Shown here: piece after piece, positions 14,014-21,170 of the stretch
How positions within the stretch are numbered: the first letter of the stretch is position 1
Layout: each line of letters opens with the position of its first letter
Virus record (IMG/VR): IMGVR_UViG_3300015263_000754
Coordinates: 1-29,945 of that record
Source of the DNA: a virus
Direction: 5' to 3' (one strand)
Length of the DNA stretch: 29,945 nt
The notes under the pieces: model-generated
Seen by the model: the letters and a program-made list of their open reading frames with translations, nothing else
Told to the model about the DNA's origin: nothing
The model's database searches: none
Translations under genes and position numbers: made by a program

Positions 14014-14678
14014 ACACATCCTTCTATTAGATGATAACTACCAAACTTAGTATTTAAACTTTTAATACGATTATAAACCGTCCCATAAGGAATACTTAAC
14101 TTTTCTGAGGCTTCTAAAATAGTAGCATATATCGTACCATCCACCATTACTTTTTTAGCATTGTAATGGTTTTGACCTCTACGTTTTATTTTAACGTATT
14201 CGGGTTGTTTTGTCCCCTTTAATTTTTCAGAAATTTTATCTTTGGTCTTTTGGGATAACAATTTACCTTTTTTATTGGTATTTCCCTTAAGACTTTTTGA
14301 TAACTTTCTTTTTGTTTTATTAGAAACTGGCTTTCTTTGTTTAGCCTTTTCTGACAAATAATTTCGTAACTCTTTGCTAAGTTTTGGATATTCACCACCT
14401 GTAGTTAAGTTATATCCATGTTTATCTGCTAATGTACCATTTTCTTCAATGTACTTATTTTCAAGTGATAAAACTTCTTTTTCACTTTTGGTAGTAGCTA
14501 AAATAACCCCATTAAAGGCATCCTTACCATATTTTCGTATTGCCTTATGAAATAGGCACTGACTACCATTATCGGCATCGTAGCAATGTCTTTGCCACCT
14601 AACATTGAGTGTATTTTTTGTAACACCAACATATTTTTTATTATTTGCAGTGCAAGTCCACTGGTAACATATGTACAT
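14010..14678 (-). CDS. GIY-YIG homing endonuclease (freestanding)
   Basis: This 222-residue protein has an N-terminal GIY-YIG nuclease domain: IYCYQWTC and KKYVGVT stand in for the two name motifs near residues 2-20, followed by an arginine at about 28, FHKAIRKYGKDAF near 43-55 and LENKYIEENGT with the glutamate near 72-77. NUMOD3-like DNA-binding repeats come next (KSLKGNTNKKGK and EKLKGTK, about 125-155), and a helix-turn-helix-like end (ASEKLSIPYGTVYNRIK, about 190-206). The arrangement is that of phage Seg-type or intron-encoded homing enzymes. It has AAGGA ten bases before ATG 14678 and shares ATGA with the RuvC gene, so it is embedded in the operon rather than in a visible intron. Confidence 0.87.
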   Translation of the reverse strand: MYICYQWTCTANNKKYVGVTKNTLNVRWQRHCYDADNGSQCLFHKAIRKYGKDAFNGVILATTKSEKEVLSLENKYIEENGTLADKHGYNLTTGGEYPKLSKELRNYLSEKAKQRKPVSNKTKRKLSKSLKGNTNKKGKLLSQKTKDKISEKLKGTKQPEYVKIKRRGQNHYNAKKVMVDGTIYATILEASEKLSIPYGTVYNRIKSLNTKFGSYHLIEGCV

Positions 14679-14721
14679 ATAGTTATTGTCCTTATAAACG
14701 GTAGTATTTAGCTACACATTT

Positions 14722-14753
14722 AAAAGAATTCAATAACTTATAAATTCTTTTTT
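14722..14753. terminator. AT-rich hairpin, weak terminator
   Basis: AAAAGAATT (14722-14730) pairs with AATTCTTTT (14743-14751) across a 12-base loop, in the 103-base gap after gene 14782-15123. On the minus strand, the coding direction, only four T follow; the plus strand has seven. It would be a leaky stop at best. Confidence 0.4.
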
Positions 14754-14781
14754 AATAATAACAAGTTATATTATGTTATTA

Positions 14782-15123
14782 TTATACAATTTTCATTGCC
14801 CGTGCGAACGTGGCATCTTTATTATCAGGTTCTTCAAGATATCCCATACTGTTTAATGATACTACTTCATGACGAACGCCCATTAAACTATTTGCGCTCC
14901 ATTCACGAATTTCAACCTTTACACATTTTCCAGTTACAAGTGTTTTTTCAATATGGTCAATATATTCCGCTTCTCTTTCCGTAAAAGGAATAATTTCACA
15001 TTCAAAGACTGTTGAACCTGTATCATGGTCTACAACCCTAGAAGCAGGATGATGATATGGTAAAATTCTACTACCTTCCCAATAAGGAAGAACTTGAACT
15101 TCATCTTCCTTCCAGTACTTCAT
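14782..15123 (-). CDS. Hypothetical protein downstream of gp46
   Basis: I do not recognise this 113-residue acidic protein. It begins MKYWKEDEVQVLPYWEG and has predicted mixed strand and helix content; no membrane segment or metal cluster is visible. A conserved-looking middle, ECEIIPFTEREAEYIDHIEK, is followed by KCVKVEIREW. Its start overlaps the stop of the 308-residue gene by one base, so the two are probably translated together. Position in the gp47-gp46 operon suggests early/middle expression; function is unknown. Confidence 0.65.
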   Translation of the reverse strand: MKYWKEDEVQVLPYWEGSRILPYHHPASRVVDHDTGSTVFECEIIPFTEREAEYIDHIEKTLVTGKCVKVEIREWSANSLMGVRHEVVSLNSMGYLEEPDNKDATFARAMKIV

Positions 15124-16049
15124 TATACAACTCCCATCGCATCATCAAATGCGCGAAATTTAATTTCCTTTTCAGATTCTTTTGTTACAGGTCTTTCATT
15201 CTTTTCACCATCAAAGAAAACAGGACAATCAGCATAACTTGCTGTAATTACTGTATCTTTGTGTATATCATCATTCCAGTAAAGAATAAGTTTGACTTTT
15301 ACATCATCATCTTTATATAAATCCACATCCACCGAAAAATCAATATCGATAGTATCAATCAATCTATCAATAATCATTTTTTCCATGGAAGAAAAGGTTA
15401 TCCTGTCGATAGGTTCAAAAAGGTGATGTATCATTACGTCTTTAATTACTGTTTTAGCTGCAAGAAGTGTATCTTGGTCGTTCATCTGTTTCTCCATTAT
15501 GTTTAATGATTTGTTGTATTTATGCGGAGATTCTGTTTTTGGTGTATCTATACAACAATCTGCGGGAGGAACTACTAATTCATCCCACTGTTTTTTATCG
15601 ACAATTAAACCGTCGATATATCTATCCTTAACTTTTCCACCTTCTTCAACAGTAACGAACATGTGCCATTTACCATCTATACCTTTATTCCAATAAGACA
15701 TTGTTTTTGTTTCAGATACATCTAATCTGATAGTTTTATCTGCACGTGGGTATACACGTCCGGGGTGGCTTTTTATTGGAGTTTGCATAAAAATTTCATC
15801 ATTAGTTTCAACAACATCAACACATAACCATGTTGTCCCATCATATACGTGGGTTGTTCCATGGACATAAAGTAAATCACCAATTTCCAATAACATATTA
15901 GATGGTTGTACTTCCATTCCAGGCATGGGATTTTCAACTAAATGTATTTGGGTTAAATCAAATTCTACAATATTCGTGGGTGCTTCATCATCAATTGTGA
16001 CGATTCCATAATCATTATTATTAAAGGTAACTTTTCTAAATTTCATCAT
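15123..16049 (-). CDS. Hypothetical 308-residue protein coupled to gp46
   Basis: I do not recognise this protein. The first 170 or so residues are strand-rich (MKFRKVTFNNNDYGIVTIDDEA, here split as MKFRKVTFN and YGIVTIDDEA), with a cysteine pair (DCCIDT) near 170. The second part is acidic and partly helical (KTVIKDVMIHHLFEP near 205) with an alternating charged strand region. ATG-ATG at 16049/16046 overlaps the TGA of gp46 (GAATGATGA), so translation is coupled to the recombination gene. No domain, signal or membrane segment is evident. Its place suggests a DNA-metabolism or host-takeover role, but that is inference from synteny only. Confidence 0.65.
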   Translation of the reverse strand: MMKFRKVTFNNNDYGIVTIDDEAPTNIVEFDLTQIHLVENPMPGMEVQPSNMLLEIGDLLYVHGTTHVYDGTTWLCVDVVETNDEIFMQTPIKSHPGRVYPRADKTIRLDVSETKTMSYWNKGIDGKWHMFVTVEEGGKVKDRYIDGLIVDKKQWDELVVPPADCCIDTPKTESPHKYNKSLNIMEKQMNDQDTLLAAKTVIKDVMIHHLFEPIDRITFSSMEKMIIDRLIDTIDIDFSVDVDLYKDDDVKVKLILYWNDDIHKDTVITASYADCPVFFDGEKNERPVTKESEKEIKFRAFDDAMGVV

Positions 16050-18340
16050 TCTTCTTCTTTTACAGAACTAAAACCTTTTGTCATTTGAACTACCATTTTC
16101 TTATCGAAAATGTTGCTGACTTCATCCCTATGGGAAATTATGAAAAGCGCTAAATCTTCATCGCGTGCTTTTCGTTTTAACATTCTTGCGGCATTTTGAA
16201 CACCTACTGAATCGAGGCCAACGTCTAAAACTTCATCAAGCATACACACGTTTATACTATCATGTGATTTTTGAAGCACATCCCTGAATGAAAACGACAA
16301 CGCAAGATTAACACGCGCCTTCTGACCGCTAGATAGGTTGCCAAAATCAAGTTCCCGCCCAAATTGTGAAATATGGGCTGTCATTTCATGAGTAAATTCA
16401 ACCTTATGCGGTAGACCTAGGGCAATTAAGTATTCCTTTAATCGATGATTTAAGAATGAAAGGTTTCTATTCAAAAGCGTCTTTCTAATAAAACTATCTT
16501 TTTTGGTTAAAAGTTTCAATAAATAGTTTTGGTGCTTCATCAAATTATCAAGTTCATTTATAGAATCCATATCAATTGGTTCAAGCTCAATCATCTCTAG
16601 TTCTTTTAATGGTTCTAAATATGGGTTTACTGAATCTTCAAGTTCTTTAATCTTATCTTTAAGTTGTATAATTTTGTTTTTAATCTGGTATAATTCATCA
16701 ATCGATGAAATAGTAATAGCATTTTTACATTGTAAAACTTCTTTTTCGAGTGCAGATACTATTTCATCTACTTCTACTAAACGATCAGCTTCTTCATCCA
16801 ATCGTTCTTTTAATTCTTCAGCCTCTTTTTCTAAAATGTGTATCGCATCAATCAAATCACCCGTACCATGTTTATCACCATATGGACATTTTTCGTTGAG
16901 AAGTTCTTCCATTTTCTTAGCATATTCTACACGTTCACGTTCATAATTTTCTATTTCTTTAACAGTATATTTGATTTCTTCAGATATCATGTCAATATTA
17001 TTTTTAGTACCGCTAATATTTTTTATAACAACATCTAAAAGTAATGTGGCATCAACTTCTTCCTGCTTTTTGTTTTTTATGGTATGTTGAGCATCCTTTA
17101 TTTTATCTTTACTTTCATATTTCTGTAAACAATATGGACACTTCGCTTCTTCAAGGTGTTGAAGTTCTTCTTGGAGTTTTTCTGTAATTTTATTTGTATC
17201 TTTTATAAAATATTCCAAATCGGCTTTTTTTGAATTCAACTCGTCTAGTTCTTCTGTTAAAACCGTTAATCCATCATGTAATTCTTTCTGCTTTGAAAGG
17301 ACATATGCTTCGGGCAATCTTTCTGCGGCCTCTTTATATGCTGCGGCCTTTTTAATATTTTCGTCTTTCCAGTTTACAATTTTTTCCTTTTCTTCCTTGA
17401 AGCGTTTAATATTAGTTGTGGCTATTGTATATTCGGTACTTATTTTAGTAACCACAGATTCAACTTCTTTCTGTTCTTCTTTTACTTTTAGAAGTTCAGT
17501 TTTAACCTTATCAATACGCTTATAAAGTGACTCTTGTTCCTTTATAGGAACATTTTCAAACTTTGTCAATTCAACTTTAATCTTTTCAATATCATCGTTG
17601 CGGGTTTCTTCCCAATCATTTACACGCGCACGTGCAGATTCCAATTGTATATTATGGCGATTGTGTTCTTTTTCTAATTGTTCATTGTGTTTAATTTTAA
17701 TTTCAAGGCGCTGTTTGGTGTCTTTTATTGCTTCTTTAAGTCCTTCAGCTTTAACAGATAATTGGGTTAATCTAAACAATTCTTCCATAATATCTGATTG
17801 GTTTGCACCTGATGCGGCACGAACAGGGAGTTCTAAAAATGGCGTATGAGTAGCAGCAAAAGCAACTATACGAACAAACAGTTCATATGGTATGCCAAGT
17901 TTTTCCACGATAAAATTATCAAATTCTTTTGGATTGGCTGGTGTTTTATCTTGTTCCGTACTATCTAAATTTAAATCTGTTCCAGCCGGACGAATGTATA
18001 TTTTTGATAAATTACCAACGCCTGTTATTTTTCGTCCACGCATTACGGTAATTAATTCACCATTTTTTTCAAATTCAACCGCTACTTCCATATTTTTCTT
18101 ATTAATATTATTAATAAGATTGTCCATGGAAATTTTAGATATGGGTTTACCATATAAAGCATAGATAAGTGCATTTATCCAAACAGTTTTTCCAACACCA
18201 TTAGCACCTGTACCGCTTGCAGTATTATCTAAATCTTCCCCAACTATTAATGTAGTGCCAACATCATCAAGATTGATCACTGTTGGTGCTTCACCATAAG
18301 AAAGAAAATTTTTAATCGAAAGTGTTTTAAACCTAATCAT
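16046..18340 (-). CDS. 46: Recombination endonuclease subunit gp46 (SbcC/Rad50-like)
   Basis: This 764-residue SMC-type ATPase is the gp46 partner of nuclease gp47. The complex processes DNA ends for recombination-dependent replication and, in T4, degrades host DNA. Walker A GANGVGKT lies at residues 45-52. Long coiled coils follow on each side of a zinc-hook CPYC (about 405-408). The C-terminal lobe has the signature LSSGQ (669-673), Walker B VCMLDE (698-703) and a switch histidine in ISHRDE (about 737). T4 gp46 is shorter (560 residues), so the coiled-coil arms here are longer. A second CPYG motif near residue 500 lacks the fourth ligand. No clear ribosome site precedes ATG 18340, which starts 26 bases after gp47. 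Confidence 0.95.
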   Translation of the reverse strand: MIRFKTLSIKNFLSYGEAPTVINLDDVGTTLIVGEDLDNTASGTGANGVGKTVWINALIYALYGKPISKISMDNLINNINKKNMEVAVEFEKNGELITVMRGRKITGVGNLSKIYIRPAGTDLNLDSTEQDKTPANPKEFDNFIVEKLGIPYELFVRIVAFAATHTPFLELPVRAASGANQSDIMEELFRLTQLSVKAEGLKEAIKDTKQRLEIKIKHNEQLEKEHNRHNIQLESARARVNDWEETRNDDIEKIKVELTKFENVPIKEQESLYKRIDKVKTELLKVKEEQKEVESVVTKISTEYTIATTNIKRFKEEKEKIVNWKDENIKKAAAYKEAAERLPEAYVLSKQKELHDGLTVLTEELDELNSKKADLEYFIKDTNKITEKLQEELQHLEEAKCPYCLQKYESKDKIKDAQHTIKNKKQEEVDATLLLDVVIKNISGTKNNIDMISEEIKYTVKEIENYERERVEYAKKMEELLNEKCPYGDKHGTGDLIDAIHILEKEAEELKERLDEEADRLVEVDEIVSALEKEVLQCKNAITISSIDELYQIKNKIIQLKDKIKELEDSVNPYLEPLKELEMIELEPIDMDSINELDNLMKHQNYLLKLLTKKDSFIRKTLLNRNLSFLNHRLKEYLIALGLPHKVEFTHEMTAHISQFGRELDFGNLSSGQKARVNLALSFSFRDVLQKSHDSINVCMLDEVLDVGLDSVGVQNAARMLKRKARDEDLALFIISHRDEVSNIFDKKMVVQMTKGFSSVKEEE

Positions 18341-18366
18341 TACATTATTATTTTTTATTTTTTATG

Positions 18367-19431
18367 TTATACTTTTTGGTATATGTCTACTAACAAGTCG
18401 CTATTAATTAATTCTGAATCTATAGCCTTTAACATGTCAATTACCATTTCGTCTGTCGAACCAAGATCTTTTCCATCATCTTCAGCCGCCATATCAATAT
18501 CAACCTCGGTATCCGTTAATGCTTCATGAATTTCAATAGATTCTTCAATTGTAAATTCCCGCAAATTATAACCTTCCATAAAAGTTCTTCTTAACTCTAT
18601 ACTTTCTTCATAAGTTATAGGAATGTCTGCAATGCAGCGTACCCGCGATTTGGGGTAAAGTGTAACCTTTTCACCAACAATATCTGTTAATTTTGCTTTT
18701 GTATATCTTGGACAATCTTCCCAATCATAGAATACCATAGTTTTAGTACCATGGTCAAATACCATCATACCTCGTTCACTGTCATCAGCATCACTGAAGT
18801 TTGTAGGAAACGTATTTCCGATATAAGTTACATTACCACTAGTTTGTCGTTTGTGAAAATGTCCAGAAATAATATTTTCTGGCGCAGAAAAGTCCGTATG
18901 GTCTGGGCCTGTTTTCATGGTAATATTATAACCTGTAACTATAAATCCTTTAAATTCAAAATGCCCTACCCAAAAAGGAATGTTATTGTAGTCAATTAAA
19001 CTAGGGTATTCTTCATGAAATAGGAATGGACACATCAATACACCATCACCAATGTTGTCAAAAACGGTAGGTTTATCAATTATGGTAAAGTTTTCAAATT
19101 CGTGAAAAGGAATAACTGAATATATTTCCCTGTTATTTCTATTATATAAATCGTGGTTTCCTATGATAAAAAATACTGGAAGACCTAAATCATTGATTTT
19201 GGAAGCAATTTGGTAAGAATATGTTAAAGTGAATACATTGACAGCGTTTCTAACTTCATGCCAATCACCACAAAAACAAACATAGTCTATATCAGGATCT
19301 GATCTAACCTTATCACAGAACCAGTTAATATATTCCATACAGTCATCATTGTGCTGTTGTGAATTCGATTTAGCACCTACGTGTATATCGCTGAAAAATG
19401 CGCCTTTCATCAACCTAGGCTGATTTCCCAT
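18367..19431 (-). CDS. 47: Recombination endonuclease subunit gp47 (SbcD/Mre11-like)
   Basis: This 354-residue metallophosphoesterase nuclease pairs with gp46 next door. The phosphoesterase metal-site motifs are in order: FSDIHVG (Asp15, His17), CGDWHE (about 54-59), GNHD (91-94) and SGHFHKR with paired histidines (about 190-196). The C-terminal third is acidic and probably contacts the gp46 coiled-coil base. T4 gp47 is 339 residues, so the length is normal. ATG 19431 has AGGAA about ten bases upstream; an internal start at residue 8 (MKGAFFSD) would also preserve the domain. It follows gp55 by 30 bases in the same operon. Confidence 0.95.
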   Translation of the reverse strand: MGNQPRLMKGAFFSDIHVGAKSNSQQHNDDCMEYINWFCDKVRSDPDIDYVCFCGDWHEVRNAVNVFTLTYSYQIASKINDLGLPVFFIIGNHDLYNRNNREIYSVIPFHEFENFTIIDKPTVFDNIGDGVLMCPFLFHEEYPSLIDYNNIPFWVGHFEFKGFIVTGYNITMKTGPDHTDFSAPENIISGHFHKRQTSGNVTYIGNTFPTNFSDADDSERGMMVFDHGTKTMVFYDWEDCPRYTKAKLTDIVGEKVTLYPKSRVRCIADIPITYEESIELRRTFMEGYNLREFTIEESIEIHEALTDTEVDIDMAAEDDGKDLGSTDEMVIDMLKAIDSELINSDLLVDIYQKV

Positions 19432-19461
19432 TTTTATTATTTCCTATTTTTTATAGTTATA

Positions 19462-19983
19462 TTATTTGTCGAAAGAAATTAAATCATCTGAAGAACTATC
19501 TTCACTATCATTTATATCTTTCATGTCCTGCATTACTTGGTTGTGATCTTCTTCATCATGGACATGGTGATGATCGGAATCTGCATATTCAGCCAAGTAT
19601 GTAAACGATGGATTTAAACCACGTTTAACTAATAATTCATCTCGTACAACCCTTTGAACTTTTTCACGATTTAAGAATTGTTTGAATGAATTTTTAATGC
19701 TTTGCGTATAGTATGCGAATGGATTATCACTGCGCATCGGGTCAAAACTAGACCACGTTTTACATAACATCATCATCGCATATGCCTGCATATCTTCATT
19801 AAAAGTATAACCGCCAAACTGCGCTGACCGGCCATATTTTGCTGTAAGTAATTGAAGCATTCTTGCTAGTGTGTCTGACATTACGCCTGTTTCTTTACAG
19901 GCTATGACTTCAACAAGCAAGTCTTTATTTCTTAAATAGTTAGTTTTTTTCTTGGGTGGCGTTTTTTGTTCTTCTTTTGCCAT
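19462..19983 (-). CDS. 55: Late-transcription sigma factor gp55
   Basis: This 173-residue protein is the T4-type late sigma factor. It joins host RNA polymerase core and recognises TATAAATA-type late promoters, working with the sliding clamp and gp33 in T4. The segment from YTFNEDMQAYAMMMLCKTWSSFDP through NPFAYYTQSIKNSFKQF (about residues 56-99, written here in two parts) is the sigma region 2-like helix pair typical of gp55. The C-terminus is histidine- and aspartate-rich (DHHHVHDEED) then acidic. T4 gp55 is 185 residues. I start it at ATG 19983 with GGAG upstream; the in-frame TTG at 19995 overlaps that ribosome site and is unlikely. A consensus sigma70 promoter lies just upstream, making it the first gene of the operon. 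Confidence 0.93.
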   Translation of the reverse strand: MAKEEQKTPPKKKTNYLRNKDLLVEVIACKETGVMSDTLARMLQLLTAKYGRSAQFGGYTFNEDMQAYAMMMLCKTWSSFDPMRSDNPFAYYTQSIKNSFKQFLNREKVQRVVRDELLVKRGLNPSFTYLAEYADSDHHHVHDEEDHNQVMQDMKDINDSEDSSSDDLISFDK

Positions 19984-20003
19984 TTTATTCTCCAATTATC
20001 AGT

Positions 20004-20032
20004 ATTATATATCACTTTTTAAGCTATGTCAA
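20004..20032 (-). promoter_or_regulatory. Consensus sigma70 promoter of gp55
   Basis: TTGACA (20032-20027), 17-base spacer, TATAAT (20009-20004): a perfect match to the bacterial housekeeping consensus. Transcription should start near 19997, leaving a leader of about 14 bases with the GGAG site. It is probably the early promoter for gp55-gp47-gp46 and following genes. Confidence 0.88.
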
Positions 20033-20036
20033 CTGT

Positions 20037-20044
20037 AATAAATA
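20037..20044 (+). promoter_or_regulatory. Late promoter box (AATAAATA) of the baseplate operon
   Basis: AATAAATA on the plus strand lies 26 bases before the gp48-like start and only four bases from the -35 of the divergent gp55 promoter. It fits the NATAAATA form of T4-like late promoters. Confidence 0.55.
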
Positions 20045-20070
20045 TCAGTAACATAGGTTAAGGAAATTAT

Positions 20071-20796
20071 ATGGCAAAATCGCAAGAAAATCCCTATAAA
20101 GTAAGGTTGACGGCTGCGTCTCGCGGCGGAAAAACTGTATCTTTTGATGCATCACCAACTGTTTCGGAAAATAGAAGCGTCAATTATGGTTCTTTAGACC
20201 CATTACACGCACCCGGTCAAATTCAGGTGTATAAGAATACCGCTTCACGCACCTTTCAAATATCGGACGTTAAATTAATTTCTAGAACAATTCAAGAAGC
20301 CGACCGAAACTTGGCAAAGCTTTGGACACTTCGCGCATGGTGTATGCCACGGTTTGGAAACAGTACCACATTAGAAGATGGCCAGCGACAAGCCCGTTCA
20401 CGCAGAGAACAAGGCGGATACGATCCATATAGACCACAATCAGATAATGAAGAAGACTTGGAAAGATACTATGGTACTGAATTATTGGGTGCACCACCAC
20501 CAGTTCTTTATCTGAGCGCCTATTCACGAAATGTTGGTTCGGAAACTAAACAAAATAAATCTGGTAATACATCAAACATATGGAACGTTTCACAACATAT
20601 AAACCGCGTTCCTGTTGTTATACAACAACTCACAATACCTTATCCTAATGATATGGATTATATAACTACATCAAATGGTGTACCAATGCCACTAATAATG
20701 AATATTGATATAGCATTAATTGAAACTCATTCACCCAATTCATATGAAGGGTTTAATTTGGATGCGTACAAAAAAGGAATATTACAAGGATTTTAA
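20071..20796 (+). CDS. Baseplate tail-tube initiator/cap, gp48-like
   Basis: This 241-residue protein is the first gene of the plus-strand baseplate operon. By eye, the segment RTFQISDVKLISRT...LWTLRAWCMP (about residues 68-95) lines up with T4 gp48's VFTWDLTPRS...YQYFNYFSYG. The end, INRVPVVIQQLTIPYP to PMPLIMNIDIALIE (about 188-225), lines up with gp48's strand-rich C-terminal tube domain. gp48 and gp54 cap the baseplate hub and start tube polymerisation; T4 gp48 is 364 residues, so this one is compact. AAGGAA lies before ATG 20071. Assignment between gp48 and gp54 is uncertain; tube-initiator character is more secure. Confidence 0.6.
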   Translation: MAKSQENPYKVRLTAASRGGKTVSFDASPTVSENRSVNYGSLDPLHAPGQIQVYKNTASRTFQISDVKLISRTIQEADRNLAKLWTLRAWCMPRFGNSTTLEDGQRQARSRREQGGYDPYRPQSDNEEDLERYYGTELLGAPPPVLYLSAYSRNVGSETKQNKSGNTSNIWNVSQHINRVPVVIQQLTIPYPNDMDYITTSNGVPMPLIMNIDIALIETHSPNSYEGFNLDAYKKGILQGF

Positions 20797-20798
20797 TT

Positions 20799-21158
20799 AT
20801 GGCTTACAGTATTGATGATAGAAATACAAATTCGGTAGATAATAGAAATTCGCGCATGGTACAAGGCGGATTAACAGACAGATATACCAAAAGACTTGGT
20901 TGGTGGGAAAGACGTGCACTAGAAAAACAAGACAACGATCTTAGAATAACTGTGCGTGAACATGAAGCAGGACGACCAGATTTATTATCATATCGTCTAT
21001 ATGGTAAAGCAACTTATGCATGGATAGTTCTACAATATAACAACATTGTAGACCCGGTAACAGAACTTGTTGCAGGTGCAGAAATTGTTATGCCAACAAA
21101 ACAACGCCTAACGTTAGATATAATGACGAAAACGGAAGGCGGTAAAGTTATAAAATAA
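20799..21158 (+). CDS. 53: Baseplate wedge protein, gp53-like (LysM-like)
   Basis: This 119-residue protein contains DLLSYRLYGKATYAWIVL then QYNNIVDP (about residues 61-88), which matches the T4 gp53 segment with ELANAIYG...YWVLLMCNDNYDP, and continues into a LysM-like end (GAEIVMPTKQRL). gp53 links baseplate wedges and contacts gp48/gp25 in T4. T4 gp53 is 196 residues, so this copy has lost or never had the C-terminal extension. It starts two bases after the upstream stop and is clearly co-translated. Confidence 0.68.
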   Translation: MAYSIDDRNTNSVDNRNSRMVQGGLTDRYTKRLGWWERRALEKQDNDLRITVREHEAGRPDLLSYRLYGKATYAWIVLQYNNIVDPVTELVAGAEIVMPTKQRLTLDIMTKTEGGKVIK

Positions 21159-21170
21159 TAAGAGAATATA

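Noticed and set aside
15514-15524. TATTTATG (CATAAATA on the minus strand) near 15517
   Set aside because: It lies inside the 308-residue coding sequence with no gene start close downstream; regarded as chance.
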